Shown here piece after piece: positions 53,476-61,788 of a DNA stretch of 64,000 bases. A program made the position numbers and the translations under genes. Position 1 is the first letter of the stretch. Every line of letters begins with the position of its first letter. Origin of the DNA: Ottowia testudinis (GTDB taxonomy: Bacteria > Pseudomonadota > Gammaproteobacteria > Burkholderiales > Burkholderiaceae_C); NCBI RefSeq assembly GCF_017498525.1, contig NZ_CP071796.1:1612001-1676000 (forward strand). The letters are read 5' to 3'. A model generated the notes under the pieces. That model was not told the DNA's origin. It saw only the letters and a program-made list of their open reading frames with translations, and did no database searches.

Positions 53476-53922
53476 TCACCCCGCCAGCGCCGCCTTCACC
53501 GCCGCGCTGACCGCGCCCATTTCGGCTTTGCCCGCCAGGCGCGTCTTGACGGCTGCCATCACCTTGCCCATGTCGCCGGGCCCGCTGGCGCCCAGCTCGG
53601 CCACGATGGCCTGGACCTCGGCGGCGACTTCATCGGCCGACAGGCGCGCGGGCAGATACGCCTGCAGCACCTTCATCTCGGCCGCCTCGATGTCGACCAG
53701 ATCCTGCCGTGCGGCTTTGGTGAAAGCCTCGATGCTGTCCTTGCGCTGCTTGATGAGCTTGTCGACGATGGCGATCACCGCCGCATCGTCCAGCGTCACG
53801 CGCTCGTCCACCTCTTTTTGCTTCATCGCCGCCTGCAGCAGGCGGATGGTGCCCAGGCGCTCGGTGTCCTTGGCGCGCATGGCGGTCTTCATGTCTTCGG
53901 TGATCTGGTCTTTGAGGCTCAT
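53476..53922 (-). CDS. GatB/YqeY domain-containing protein
   Basis: A 148-residue helical protein of the YqeY family, related to the tail domain of GatB that contacts tRNA. MSLKDQITEDMKTAMRAKDT, RIRLLQAAMKQKEVDERVTL-like segments and GASGPGDMGKVMAAVKTRLA are conserved. Role uncertain; often near dnaG/rpsU in bacteria, and rpsU is indeed within 3 kb. Followed by lysA on the upstream side, 29 bases away, same strand. Confidence 0.9.
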   Translation of the reverse strand: MSLKDQITEDMKTAMRAKDTERLGTIRLLQAAMKQKEVDERVTLDDAAVIAIVDKLIKQRKDSIEAFTKAARQDLVDIEAAEMKVLQAYLPARLSADEVAAEVQAIVAELGASGPGDMGKVMAAVKTRLAGKAEMGAVSAAVKAALAG

Positions 53923-53951
53923 GGTGGTGTCTTGTCAAAACAGAGATTGTC

Positions 53952-55217
53952 TTACACGGCCTCCAGCGCCAGCAGGTCGGCCACCGTCTGGCGGCGGCGG
54001 ATCAGGCGCGCGGTGCCGCCGTCCACCAGCACCTCGGCCGCCAGCGGCCGCGTGTTGTAGTTGCTCGACATGCTGGCGCCGTAGGCACCTGCATCGTGGA
54101 TCACCAGCAGATCGCCCACGCGCGCCTCGGGCAGCGCGCGCGTCAGCACCACGCCGCCTTCGGCCTGGGTAAACACGTCGCCCGATTCGCACAAAGGCCC
54201 GGCCACCACCGTTTCGCGCTGCGGGCGCTCAGGCGTGGGCGGCGTGCCAGCGCTGGCGATCAGGTGCATGCCGTGGTGCGCGCCGTACATGGCCGGGCGC
54301 ATCAAATCCGAGAAACCCGCATCCACCAGCGTGAAGTGGTTGCTGCCCGCTGGCTTGGTGGCGCGCACCTCGGCCAGCAGCACGCCGCTTTCGGCCACCA
54401 GGTAGCGGCCAGGTTCGATCTCCAGCGTCACCGGGCGGCCGAGCAGGGCGGCCACTTCGCGGCGCGCGGCGTCCCACAGGCTGAAGTAGTGCGCCGTGTC
54501 GATGCGCGGCTGGCCCGGCTGGTAGGGGATGGACAGCCCGCCCCCGGCCGAGATGGCGTGCAGATCGGGCAGCCGCGCCGCGCCCGCCTGCGCCACCAGT
54601 TGCACCATGGCCTGGCAGACCTGCTGCAAGTGGCCGTAGTCCACGCCCGAGCCAATGTGCATGTGCAGGCCCACCAGACGCAGGCCGTGCTGGCGCACCG
54701 CATCCAGCGCCTCGCCCAGCGCGCTGTGCCAGATGCCGTGCTTGCTGTGCTCGCCGCCGGTGTTGGTCTTGTTGCTGTGGCCGTGGCCAAAGCCGGGGTT
54801 GATGCGCAGCCACACCGCGTGGCCGGGTGACGCGGCGCCCAGCTGGTGCAGCATGTCGATGGAGCCAGCGTTGACCGGCACGCGGTGCCGCACCACGGTG
54901 GCCAGCGTGTCGGCATCCATCAGGTCGGCCGTGAAGACCAGGCCGCTGGCTGTGGAGCCGGGCAGCGGATCGGCGGTGTAGCCCGCCGCCAGCGCGCGCT
55001 CGATTTCGCCGCGCGAGACGGCATCGACCGCCACGCCGTGCGCGCGCATCAGGCGCAGGATGCTCAGGTTGGAATTGGCCTTTTGCGCATAGCGCACCGT
55101 GTCGAAGGCGCGCAATTCGGCGATGCGCTGGCGGATGGTGGCGGCGTCGTACACCCACAGCGGCGTGCCGTGCTGGCGGGCGAGAGAGGCGAGCAGGTGG
55201 TCGGGAAAAGGGTTCAT
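53952..55217 (-). CDS. lysA: Diaminopimelate decarboxylase
   Basis: A 421-residue PLP enzyme of the alanine racemase-like fold, making lysine from meso-diaminopimelate. RYAQKANSNLSILRLMRAHG holds the PLP lysine, GLHMHIGSGVDYGHLQQVCQ and ISAGGGLSIPYQPG the phosphate sites, and PLCESGDVFT the catalytic Cys at the dimer interface. ATG 55217 (MNPFPDHLLASLARQHGTPL); ATG 55226 adds MRA. It is divergent from a LysR-type gene, as in E. coli lysA-lysR, so lysine/DAP-responsive activation is likely. Confidence 0.95.
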   Translation of the reverse strand: MNPFPDHLLASLARQHGTPLWVYDAATIRQRIAELRAFDTVRYAQKANSNLSILRLMRAHGVAVDAVSRGEIERALAAGYTADPLPGSTASGLVFTADLMDADTLATVVRHRVPVNAGSIDMLHQLGAASPGHAVWLRINPGFGHGHSNKTNTGGEHSKHGIWHSALGEALDAVRQHGLRLVGLHMHIGSGVDYGHLQQVCQAMVQLVAQAGAARLPDLHAISAGGGLSIPYQPGQPRIDTAHYFSLWDAARREVAALLGRPVTLEIEPGRYLVAESGVLLAEVRATKPAGSNHFTLVDAGFSDLMRPAMYGAHHGMHLIASAGTPPTPERPQRETVVAGPLCESGDVFTQAEGGVVLTRALPEARVGDLLVIHDAGAYGASMSSNYNTRPLAAEVLVDGGTARLIRRRQTVADLLALEAV

Positions 55218-55287
55218 GGCGCGCATGATCGCGCGGATGAACCATGCTGAAAAATAGATAATCTTCAGTCTGAAATTCGTTTTTGAT
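55218..55287. promoter_or_regulatory. Shared lysA/lysR control region
   Basis: 70 AT-rich bases between divergent starts. TTCAGTCTGAA (55265-55275) is a short inverted repeat of the LysR-type T-N-A form, with surrounding ATAATC and GAAATTC. Probable regulator site. Confidence 0.5.
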
Positions 55288-56223
55288 ATGGATAACGCCG
55301 AATCCGATCTGCTGGAGCAACTCTCGCACCGCCACATCGAGGTGTTCCGTGCCGTTATGCAGGCCGGGCAGGTCACGCGCGCGGCCGAGGTGCTGCACAC
55401 CTCGCAGCCCACCGTCAGCCGCGAGCTGGCGCGGCTCGAACACATCCTGGGCTACGCGCTGTTCGACCGCGTGCAGGGCCGCCTGCGCCCCACCGTGCGA
55501 GCGCGGGCGCTGTACGACGAGGTTGAGCGCGCCTGGCAAGGCTTGGCGCGCGTGCGGGCCAGCGCGCGCGAACTGCGCCAGTTCGCCACCGGGCGCCTGC
55601 ACCTGGCTTGCCTGCCGGCGCTGGCGCACGCGCTGGTGCCGCCCGCGCTGCGGCGCTTTGCCGCGCGCCACCCGCTGGCCAGCGTCACCGTGGTGCCCAT
55701 CGAGTCGCCCGCGCTGGAGGCGCTGCTGTCCGAGCAGCAAGCCGACCTGGGCCTGACCGAGGCGCGCAGCGCGCCCGTGGCCTGCGAACTGACCACGCTG
55801 CTGGAGGCCGACGAGGTGGTGGTGCTGCCCGCCGCGCACCCGCTGGCCGCGCGCGAGGTGCTGGCGCTGGCCGATCTCGACGGCCAGCCTTTCATCAACC
55901 TGGCGCTGGCCGATCCGTACCGGGCGCAGATCGACGCCCTGTTCGCCAACGCTGGCGTGGCGCGCGACATGCGGCTGGAAAGCGCCAGCGCCGTGTCGAT
56001 CTGCGCCCTGGTGGCCGAGGGGCTGGGCGTGTCCATCATCAACCCGCTCACCGCGCGCGCGATGGCAGCGGGCGACGCGCGGCTGGTGGTGCGGCCGCTG
56101 GCCGCGTCGGTGCGCTTTCAGGTGGCGCTGGTGCGGCCCTTGTGGCGGGCCAAGCATCCGCTACTGGCTGACTTGCAGGCGGCGCTGGCGGCGGCGGCGG
56201 GTGGAAGTGACGACGCGGTTTGA
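55288..56223 (+). CDS. lysR: LysR family transcriptional regulator, probable activator of lysA
   Basis: A 311-residue LysR-type regulator. The N-terminal winged HTH includes HRHIEVFRAVMQAGQVTRAA and VLHTSQPTVSRELARLEHIL. The co-inducer domain runs from about residue 95 with GRLHLACLPALAHALVPPAL and EGLGVSIINPLTARAMAAGD. Divergent orientation next to lysA and similarity in layout to E. coli LysR support control of lysA by diaminopimelate and lysine; the effector is inferred. Followed by a repeat and a bidirectional terminator. Confidence 0.88.
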   Translation: MDNAESDLLEQLSHRHIEVFRAVMQAGQVTRAAEVLHTSQPTVSRELARLEHILGYALFDRVQGRLRPTVRARALYDEVERAWQGLARVRASARELRQFATGRLHLACLPALAHALVPPALRRFAARHPLASVTVVPIESPALEALLSEQQADLGLTEARSAPVACELTTLLEADEVVVLPAAHPLAAREVLALADLDGQPFINLALADPYRAQIDALFANAGVARDMRLESASAVSICALVAEGLGVSIINPLTARAMAAGDARLVVRPLAASVRFQVALVRPLWRAKHPLLADLQAALAAAAGGSDDAV

Positions 56224-56226
56224 GTG

Positions 56227-56284
56227 TCTTTTAAGCCTCTTGCGCTTGCTGCAAAAGCGCAGGCAGCTCTTAATTTTATAGTGA
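56227..56284 (+). repeat. Family A element, copy 19
   Basis: tcttttAAGCCTCTT, core GCGCTTGCTGCAAAAGCGC, AGGCAGCTCTTAATTTTATA. It follows the lysR stop directly. Confidence 0.8.
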
Positions 56285-56306
56285 TGACAGGCTTGCCGCG
56301 CCCATG

Positions 56307-56341
56307 AAAAAACCCGCTGCGGCGTCCCGAGCGGGTTTTTA
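56307..56341. terminator. Bidirectional terminator between lysR and rpsU
   Basis: Stem AAAACCCGCT (56309-56318) and AGCGGGTTTT (56330-56339) with an 11-base loop, T-rich on both exits. It ends the rpsU transcript (minus) and the lysR transcript (plus). Confidence 0.9.
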
Positions 56342-56385
56342 TTCAATCCTTCAAGCGCATGGCTTGAACGAGACTTGACGCCGAA

Positions 56386-56598
56386 TCAGTACATCTTCTT
56401 CGGCAGTTGCTGGCTGCGCACGCGCTTGTAGTGGCGCTTGACGGCGGCGGCCTTCTTGCGCTTGCGCTCGGCGGTCGGCTTTTCGTAGAACTCGCGGGCG
56501 CGCAGCTCGGTCAGCAGGCCCAGCTTTTCGATGGTGCGCTTGAAGCGGCGCAGCGCCACGTCAAACGGCTCGTTCTCTTTTACACGGATGGTCGTCAT
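56386..56598 (-). CDS. rpsU: Small ribosomal subunit protein bS21
   Basis: A 70-residue, very basic protein of the 30S subunit needed for efficient initiation. [40 protein letters not shown] and the Lys/Arg-rich tail ([20 protein letters not shown]) are the full family pattern. ATG 56598. A terminator follows its stop; the 322-base region upstream holds a family C repeat and an AT-rich stretch likely containing the promoter. Confidence 0.97.
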   Translation of the reverse strand: MTTIRVKENEPFDVALRRFKRTIEKLGLLTELRAREFYEKPTAERKRKKAAAVKRHYKRVRSQQLPKKMY

Positions 56599-56920
56599 TC
56601 AATTTCAAGTATTTACGCGGCCAGCGGGTGTGAAGAAGATCAGGCTTCACGCCATGCGCCGCACGGTTGCCCCGCACTTAACTAGTATGTGGCCGGCGGG
56701 GCTATTGCCAGCAAAACAAAACATTATATACCCCCTGAGCCGCCTGCGGCGTTTTCCCGCCAAGGGGGACAACGCTGGCGGCCGGGGAGACCCCGGCCGC
56801 GGCGTTCGCGCATGGCCTGCTGCGCGGCCTTTTGATTGGGGCGGCCTGCTGCGCGGCCGCTGGTTGGGGATGCGCCTGGCGCCTGTTTGGCTGTTGCCGT
56901 GAGGCGGCTCCTGGTGGCGC
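56599..56920. other. Gene-free region between rpsU and the flavoprotein
   Basis: Bases 56599-56730 are comparatively AT-rich (aaaacaaaacattatatacc) and probably hold the rpsU promoter. 56731-56810 is a family C repeat. After it come two copies of CTGCTGCGCGGCC within GC-rich sequence up to the flavoprotein stop. No coding signal. Confidence 0.5.
56731..56810. repeat. Family C dispersed repeat, copy 3 (inverted orientation)
   Basis: CCCCCTGAGC, CGCCTGCGGCG, TTTTCCCGCCAAGGGGGACA, GGCCGGGGAGACCCCGGCC. The same hairpins as at 43718-43791 in reverse order, showing that the element inserts in either orientation. Confidence 0.8.
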
Positions 56921-58192
56921 TCACGCCGCACGCCGCGCCGCCAGTGCCTCCGCACAGGCGGCGGCGCTGGCCCAGGCCCACTGGAAGTTGTAGCCGCCCA
57001 GCCAGCCGGTCACATCCACCACCTCGCCGATGAAATACAGGCCCGGCTGCGCCTTGGCCTCCATGGTCTGCGAAGACAGCTCGCGCGTGTCGACACCGCC
57101 CACGGTGACTTCGGCCTTCTTGTAGCCCTCGGTGCCGGTGGGGGTGAGCTGCCAGCACGACAGGCGCTCTGCCAGCTGCGTCAGCGCCTTGTCGCTGGCT
57201 TCGGCGATGGGGCGCTGCCAGGCGGGGTCTTGCCGTGCCCACGCATCCGCCAGGCGCTGCGGCAGCCACGCTGCCAGAACGCCGGCGATCAGCTTGCGCG
57301 TGCCGCGCGCCTTGGCGGCCGCCAGTTCGGCCAGCAAGTCGACGCCCTGCGTCAAGTCGATCTCGATCGGCGTGCCCGGCTGCCAATAGCTTGAAATCTG
57401 CAACACCGCCGGCCCCGAGAGACCACGGTGCGTGAACAGCAGGTCTTCATGAAACGTGATGCGCTGCTTCTTGGCCCCGGTGCTGATGGCCACCGGCAGC
57501 GCCAGTCCCGCCAGTTGCGCATATGGCGCCCAGGCCGCGCCGTCGAAGGTCAGCGGCACCAGGCCCGGGCGCAACCCGGTCACCGTGAGGCCGAACTGCC
57601 GCGCCAGCCGCTGGCCCAGGTCGGTGGCGCCGATCTTGGGGATCGAGAGGCCGCCGGTGGCGACGACCAGCGCGGGCGCTGATACAGTGCCCTGATCACT
57701 ATCAATAGAGTAGCTGCTTGCGCTTGTCTGTTGAGCGCTAGAGCCTGATTCGGCTTGAAATCGCACACCACGCACGCGGCACGGTTGCCAGCGCTCCACG
57801 CGCCCGCCGTGCGCCGCGGCGGCCTCGCATTCGGCCAGCAGCAGGCCAATCAAGTCCTCGGCCGAGCGGTCGCAAAACAGTTGGCCCTTGTGCTTTTCAT
57901 GAAAGCCCACCCCCCGCCGCTGCAGCAGGCCGATGAAATCCCGCGGCGCAAAGCGCGCCAGCGCCGAGCGGCAGAAGTGCGGGTTGGCGCTCAAGAAATG
58001 CCGCTGCGGCGCGGCCGGATCGAGATCACGGTTGGTGAAATTGGCGCGCCCACCGCCCGAGATGCGAATTTTCTCCGCCACCTCGTCCGCATGGTCGATC
58101 AGCAGCACGCGCAAGCCCCGCTGCCCGGCGCGCGCGGCGCAGAACAAGCCGGCGGCGCCGGCGCCCAGGATGATGGCGTCGAAGGTGGACAT
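56921..58192 (-). CDS. NAD(P)/FAD-dependent oxidoreductase (HI0933/BaiN family)
   Basis: A 423-residue flavoprotein. The N-terminal dinucleotide motif is AIILGAGAAGLFCAARAGQR; RISGGGRANFTNRD and PALVVATGGLSIPKIGATDL are family signatures; the C-terminal VTVGGVDTRELSSQTMEAKA, then GLYFIGEVVDVTGWLGGYNF, binds the rest of FAD. Members include BaiN (bile acid metabolism) and E. coli YhiN; the reaction here is unknown. Residues QAESGSSAQQTSASSYSIDS are encoded by a family A element and form an extra loop just before the second FAD strand. ATG 58192. Confidence 0.9.
   Translation of the reverse strand: MSTFDAIILGAGAAGLFCAARAGQRGLRVLLIDHADEVAEKIRISGGGRANFTNRDLDPAAPQRHFLSANPHFCRSALARFAPRDFIGLLQRRGVGFHEKHKGQLFCDRSAEDLIGLLLAECEAAAAHGGRVERWQPCRVRGVRFQAESGSSAQQTSASSYSIDSDQGTVSAPALVVATGGLSIPKIGATDLGQRLARQFGLTVTGLRPGLVPLTFDGAAWAPYAQLAGLALPVAISTGAKKQRITFHEDLLFTHRGLSGPAVLQISSYWQPGTPIEIDLTQGVDLLAELAAAKARGTRKLIAGVLAAWLPQRLADAWARQDPAWQRPIAEASDKALTQLAERLSCWQLTPTGTEGYKKAEVTVGGVDTRELSSQTMEAKAQPGLYFIGEVVDVTGWLGGYNFQWAWASAAACAEALAARRAA
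57690..57764 (+). repeat. Family A element inside the flavoprotein gene (copy 20)
   Basis: ctgatcactatcaatagagTAGCTGCTT, core GCGCTTGTCTGTTGAGCGC, TAGAGCCTGATTCGGC. Well preserved, including the AT-rich lead, yet open in the gene frame on the minus strand. Confidence 0.85.
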
Positions 58193-58289
58193 GGCGCGCC
58201 AGTGTAGGCGGCGTGGGCAGCGCGGATGGCGTCAACCCGGGATGACTAAACTGGCGCCGTCCGTGCCAATCCCGTCCGATAAAGGATCC

Positions 58290-59228
58290 ATGCCTCTCGC
58301 CGTGCCGCAAGCGGTCGATTCGCCGCTCACCCGGGCCGCCATTTTTCTGGTCGTCACCCTCAAGCCTGGCGCCCGCCATGCCGTGCTGGGTATGTGCGCC
58401 GATCTGTCGGCGCTGCTGCGCGGCGTCGGCTTTCGCGATTTGACCGGCGGCCTGAGCTGCGTCATGGGTTTTGGCGCCAGCGCGTGGGACGAGTTGTTTG
58501 GCGCGCCACGTCCGGCCGGGTTGCACCCGTTTCGCGAGATCAAGGGCCAGCACCATGCGCCAGCCACGCCGGGCGATCTGCTGTTTCACATCCGCGCCGC
58601 GCGGCTTGATCTGTGCTTTGAGCTGGCCGCCCACCTCGTCTCGCGCCTGGATGGCGTGGCGACGGTGGTGGACGAGGTGCATGGCTTCAAGTTCTTTGAC
58701 GAGCGCGACCTGCTGGGCTTTGTCGACGGCACCGAAAACCCGGCCGCGCAAGCCGCCGTGCAGGCCACGCTGATTGGTGGTGAGGACCCAGACTTCGCGG
58801 GTGGCAGCTACGTCATCATCCAAAAATACCTGCACGACCTGAAGGCCTGGAACGCGCTGCCCGTGGAGCGGCAGGAAACCATCATCGGACGCAAGAAACT
58901 GTCGGACATTGAACTGCGCCCGTTCGAGAAAGCCAGCTACGCGCACAACGTGCTGACCAACATCGAAGAGGGCGGTCAACAACTGCGGATCCTGCGCGAC
59001 AACATGCCCTTTGGCGAAGTGGGCAAGGGCGAGTTCGGCACCTATTTCATCGGCTACGCGCGCTCGCCCGAACGCATCGAGAAGATGCTGACCAACATGT
59101 TCATCGGCAACCCGCCGGGCAACTACGACCGCCTCCTCGATTTCAGCACGGCGGTGACGGGCGGGCTGTTTTTCGTGCCCACGGCGTCGTTTCTGGACGA
59201 TGTTCAGGTGCCGGACGGCAAGGCGTGA
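58290..59228 (+). CDS. DyP-type haem peroxidase
   Basis: A 312-residue dye-decolourising peroxidase. The distal GxxDG motif is DLLGFVDGTENPAAQAA; the proximal haem ligand His is in KASYAHNVLTNIEEGGQQLR with the distal Arg in LRILRDNMPFGEVGKGEFGT; the end VTGGLFFVPTASFLDDV is typical. There is no signal peptide, so it is cytoplasmic or encapsulated. ATG 58290 has AAAGGAT upstream; ATG 58242 would add 16 residues. Overlaps the DUF488 gene as GTGA. No encapsulin gene is in the window. Confidence 0.92.
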   Translation: MPLAVPQAVDSPLTRAAIFLVVTLKPGARHAVLGMCADLSALLRGVGFRDLTGGLSCVMGFGASAWDELFGAPRPAGLHPFREIKGQHHAPATPGDLLFHIRAARLDLCFELAAHLVSRLDGVATVVDEVHGFKFFDERDLLGFVDGTENPAAQAAVQATLIGGEDPDFAGGSYVIIQKYLHDLKAWNALPVERQETIIGRKKLSDIELRPFEKASYAHNVLTNIEEGGQQLRILRDNMPFGEVGKGEFGTYFIGYARSPERIEKMLTNMFIGNPPGNYDRLLDFSTAVTGGLFFVPTASFLDDVQVPDGKA

Positions 59229-59572
59229 GCGTCTTTCTCAAGCGCGCGTACGACCCGCCGGCGGTGGCCGACGGCAGGCGCATCCTGGTGGACCGGCTGT
59301 GGCCGCGCGGGCTGTCCAAGGCCAAGGCCAAGCTTGACCTGTGGCTGAAAGATGTGGCGCCTTCCACCGGACTGCGCGAGTGGTTTGGCCACGATCCGGC
59401 CAAGTGGGTCGAATTTCAAAAGCGCTACCGCGTCGAACTCAAGCGCAACCCGGCCTTTGAAGAGCTCAAGGCGCTGACGCGCCAGGGCAACGTCACGCTC
59501 ATCTATGCCGCGCGGGATCAGGCACACAACGAGGCGGTGGTGTTGCAGCGGATGCTGAGGCCCAGCGATTGA
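59225..59572 (+). CDS. DUF488 domain-containing protein
   Basis: A 115-residue DUF488/YeaO-type protein. LKRAYDPPAVADGRRILVDR, LWPRGLSKAKAKLDLWLKDV and VTLIYAARDQAHNEAVVLQR are the conserved blocks. A role in haem or phosphatase-like chemistry has been suggested for the family but is not settled. GTG 59225 lies inside the peroxidase stop, so it is coupled to the DyP peroxidase. Confidence 0.9.
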   Translation: MSVFLKRAYDPPAVADGRRILVDRLWPRGLSKAKAKLDLWLKDVAPSTGLREWFGHDPAKWVEFQKRYRVELKRNPAFEELKALTRQGNVTLIYAARDQAHNEAVVLQRMLRPSD

Positions 59573-59633
59573 TTGCCGGCGTGAGCGTCGTGCGCGGCCG
59601 GCCGGTGCACGATCAGGCGCGCGCCGTGCCGCT

Positions 59634-60410
59634 TCAGGCCGATTGATCCGCGAGCATTGGCGCGCGCAACGCCTCGCGCACCCCCGTCACCACATCCCCC
59701 ACCACCATGATCGCCGGGCTGCCAAGACCGCAGTGCTGCAAATCAGATAGCATCTCGCGCAAGCTGGTCAAGCACTGGCGCTGGTTTTTGAGCGTGGCCC
59801 GCTCGATGACGGCGACCGGTGTGCCGTCCGCCAGCGCGGCCAGCAAGCCGGCTTGAATGAGTGCGGCGCTGCTGATGCCCATGTAGATCACCAGTGTCAG
59901 GCGCAGATCGCGCGCCGATTCGCCCAGACGCACCCAGTCGAGGCCGGGGCCGTCCTTTTGAGGGTGGCCGGTGACAAAGACCACGCCTTGCGCGTGCTCG
60001 CGGTGCGTGAGCGGCGCGCCCAGGCTGGTGATGGCGGCCAGACCCGCGGTGATGCCGTTGATGACCACCGGCTCGATGCCGGCGCGGCGCAGGCTTTCGA
60101 CCTCTTCGCCGCCGCGGCCAAAGATGAACGGGTCGCCGCCCTTGAGGCGCACCACGTTCTCGCCCGCTTGAGCGGCGCCGAGCATCAATTGTTCGATGGT
60201 GGCCTGCGGTGTGCTTTTGCAGCCGCCCCGCTTGCCGACGTAGGTGATGCGCGCATCTGGCCGCGCGTGCGCCAGTACGCCTTCGCCCACCAGATCGTCC
60301 ACCAGGATGACGCTGGCGGCCGCGATGGCATTGACCGCTTTGAGCGTGAGCAATTCCGGGTCGCCGGGGCCGGCGCCCACGAGAGTGACTTGGCCAGGTG
60401 CGGTGTTCAT
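59634..60410 (-). CDS. cobA: Uroporphyrinogen-III C-methyltransferase (SUMT)
   Basis: A 258-residue methyltransferase adding two methyl groups to uroporphyrinogen III, giving precorrin-2 for sirohaem or cobalamin. VTLVGAGPGDPELLTLKAVN, VRLKGGDPFIFGRGGEE, YVGKRGG and GLAAITSLGAPLTHREHAQG are the SUMT motifs. It lacks the CysG dehydrogenase/chelatase part, so a separate enzyme must finish sirohaem. ATG 60410 overlaps the ybiB stop as ATGA. Confidence 0.94.
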   Translation of the reverse strand: MNTAPGQVTLVGAGPGDPELLTLKAVNAIAAASVILVDDLVGEGVLAHARPDARITYVGKRGGCKSTPQATIEQLMLGAAQAGENVVRLKGGDPFIFGRGGEEVESLRRAGIEPVVINGITAGLAAITSLGAPLTHREHAQGVVFVTGHPQKDGPGLDWVRLGESARDLRLTLVIYMGISSAALIQAGLLAALADGTPVAVIERATLKNQRQCLTSLREMLSDLQHCGLGSPAIMVVGDVVTGVREALRAPMLADQSA

Positions 60411-61363
60411 GGTGTTGATGCGGCCAAGGACTGCAGGCAGGACGGGTCGCCCGCCGCTTCGATGGCCTTGCAGGCGCGCACGATGTGATCGGCCTGGATG
60501 CCGATCGGCTCGGGCAGGGGGAGCAGCCCTTCCATCACGGCGAGGATGTAGTGCGCGGTGCTGGCGACGTCGATTTGCGTTGGCAGCGTGGGCAGGCTGG
60601 CCAGCGGGCCCTCGCGCGCGGCCTGCACCGCGTGGGTGTCGCCGTGCAGAAAGATGTCCATGCGCGGCGTGCGGCGCGGGTCGGCCACGGGCTCGCCCTC
60701 CGTGCCGCGCAGCAGCATGGCGTGGGTGCCCATCAGGCGGAAGGTGGCGGTCATGGATTCGGCGTATTCAGGGTGCGTGTAGCTGCCCACCACGAGTGCC
60801 GGGCCGTCGATGGGGTTCATCAGCTTGACCAAGCTGTGGGCCGAATTGCGCAGGCCGATGGCGCGGCGCACGTCCAGCAGCCGTTTCAGACCGGGGTGCA
60901 GGCTGTCGGTGGCGACAAAATGGACTTGGCCGGTTGCTATGGATCTAGTAGCTGGTTGCGCTTTAAATCCAGCGCTGGCGAGCACTTCTTGCGATGAAAC
61001 GCGGCGGTCTTCGGTGCTGTGGCCATGGATCAGCACGGGCAGGCCCTTGCGCGCCAGCAGCAGCGCCAAGAGCGGCGTCAGCACCGGCAGCTTGCGCGCG
61101 CCGTTGTAGCTGGGCAGCACGACGACCGGGCGGCTGCTGGCCGGCAGCTTGGCCATGCGCGCGTCAATGGCATCCAGAAAGCCGGCCATTTCATCCGGCG
61201 TTTCACCCTTCACGCGCATGGCGATGCAGAACGCGCCCAGTTCCAGATCGGTGCACTCCCCGTCGAGCAGCTGGCCCATCAGGCCGGCGGCTTGCTCGCG
61301 CGTCAGGTCGCGCGCGCCAGCGCTGCCGCGGCCGATTTCCTTGAGATAAGGGCTGATTCCCAT
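60407..61363 (-). CDS. ybiB: DNA-binding protein YbiB (TrpD2-like)
   Basis: A 318-residue protein with the anthranilate phosphoribosyltransferase fold. DLTREQAAGLMGQLLDGECT and LELGAFCIAMRVKGETPDEM are the N-terminal helical domain; VVVLPSYNGARKLPVLTPLL replaces the PRPP-binding GTGGD motif, so TrpD activity is not expected. YbiB of E. coli binds nucleic acid through a basic groove. Residues FKAQPATRSIATG are encoded by a family A element in frame. Leads a two-gene unit with cobA. Confidence 0.88.
   Translation of the reverse strand: MGISPYLKEIGRGSAGARDLTREQAAGLMGQLLDGECTDLELGAFCIAMRVKGETPDEMAGFLDAIDARMAKLPASSRPVVVLPSYNGARKLPVLTPLLALLLARKGLPVLIHGHSTEDRRVSSQEVLASAGFKAQPATRSIATGQVHFVATDSLHPGLKRLLDVRRAIGLRNSAHSLVKLMNPIDGPALVVGSYTHPEYAESMTATFRLMGTHAMLLRGTEGEPVADPRRTPRMDIFLHGDTHAVQAAREGPLASLPTLPTQIDVASTAHYILAVMEGLLPLPEPIGIQADHIVRACKAIEAAGDPSCLQSLAASTP
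60934..60990 (+). repeat. Family A element inside ybiB (copy 21)
   Basis: gttgctatggatctagTAGCTGGTT, core GCGCTTTAAATCCAGCGC (arm one base shorter), TGGCGAGCACTTC. Read in frame on the minus strand. Confidence 0.65.
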
Positions 61364-61452
61364 GCGTTCATTTTGGGCGGGCCACGCCCACCGATCAATT
61401 GACCCGAGTCAAGAAACGATAAAGCAGTTGCCGTGCCAGCGCAGGGGCAGGG

Positions 61453-61788
61453 TCAAAGTGCCAAGCTTTTGATCAGGCGCTCGATTTGTGCCGCCTGCGG
61501 CAGCACCGGGCCGGCAAACCGCGCCGCGCCGTCACGCGCGCCGATGACCAGGGTGGGGAACGTGCCGATGTCCAGATCGCCCAATGCGTCGGCCTCGTCC
61601 TCGATGTCGATCCAGCGGAAGGCCAGGTGCGGATGCGTCTGAGCCACGCGCTGAAACAGGGGTTCGAATTCGCGGCAGGTGCCGCACCACGCAGCGCACA
61701 GGCAGATCACGGCCCCATCGGCCGTGACCCGCGACAGCGTGGCGGTCAGCAACGCATGGAGGTCGGGGTCGGTCAGGGCGTGGTTCAT
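61453..61788 (-). CDS. Thioredoxin-like fold protein
   Basis: A 111-residue thioredoxin-fold protein with the redox motif in VICLCAAWCGTCREFEPLFQ (WCGTC) and the cis-Pro in LDIGTFPTLVIGARDG. The acidic DIEDEADALGDLDI and short length match the small cytoplasmic thioredoxin-family proteins of Burkholderiales rather than TrxA (WCGPC). Partners are unknown. ATG 61788. It is divergent from the IF-1/RRM module, sharing the upstream region 61789-61900. Confidence 0.85.
   Translation of the reverse strand: MNHALTDPDLHALLTATLSRVTADGAVICLCAAWCGTCREFEPLFQRVAQTHPHLAFRWIDIEDEADALGDLDIGTFPTLVIGARDGAARFAGPVLPQAAQIERLIKSLAL

Noticed and set aside
58290-59572. Encapsulin nanocompartment locus around the DyP peroxidase
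   Set aside because: No shell-protein gene is adjacent; the neighbour is DUF488.
59735-59800. Possible family A copy inside cobA
   Set aside because: AGATAGCATCTCGCGC looks similar, but the encoded residues align with normal SUMT sequence and the GCGCTT/AAGCGC core is missing.
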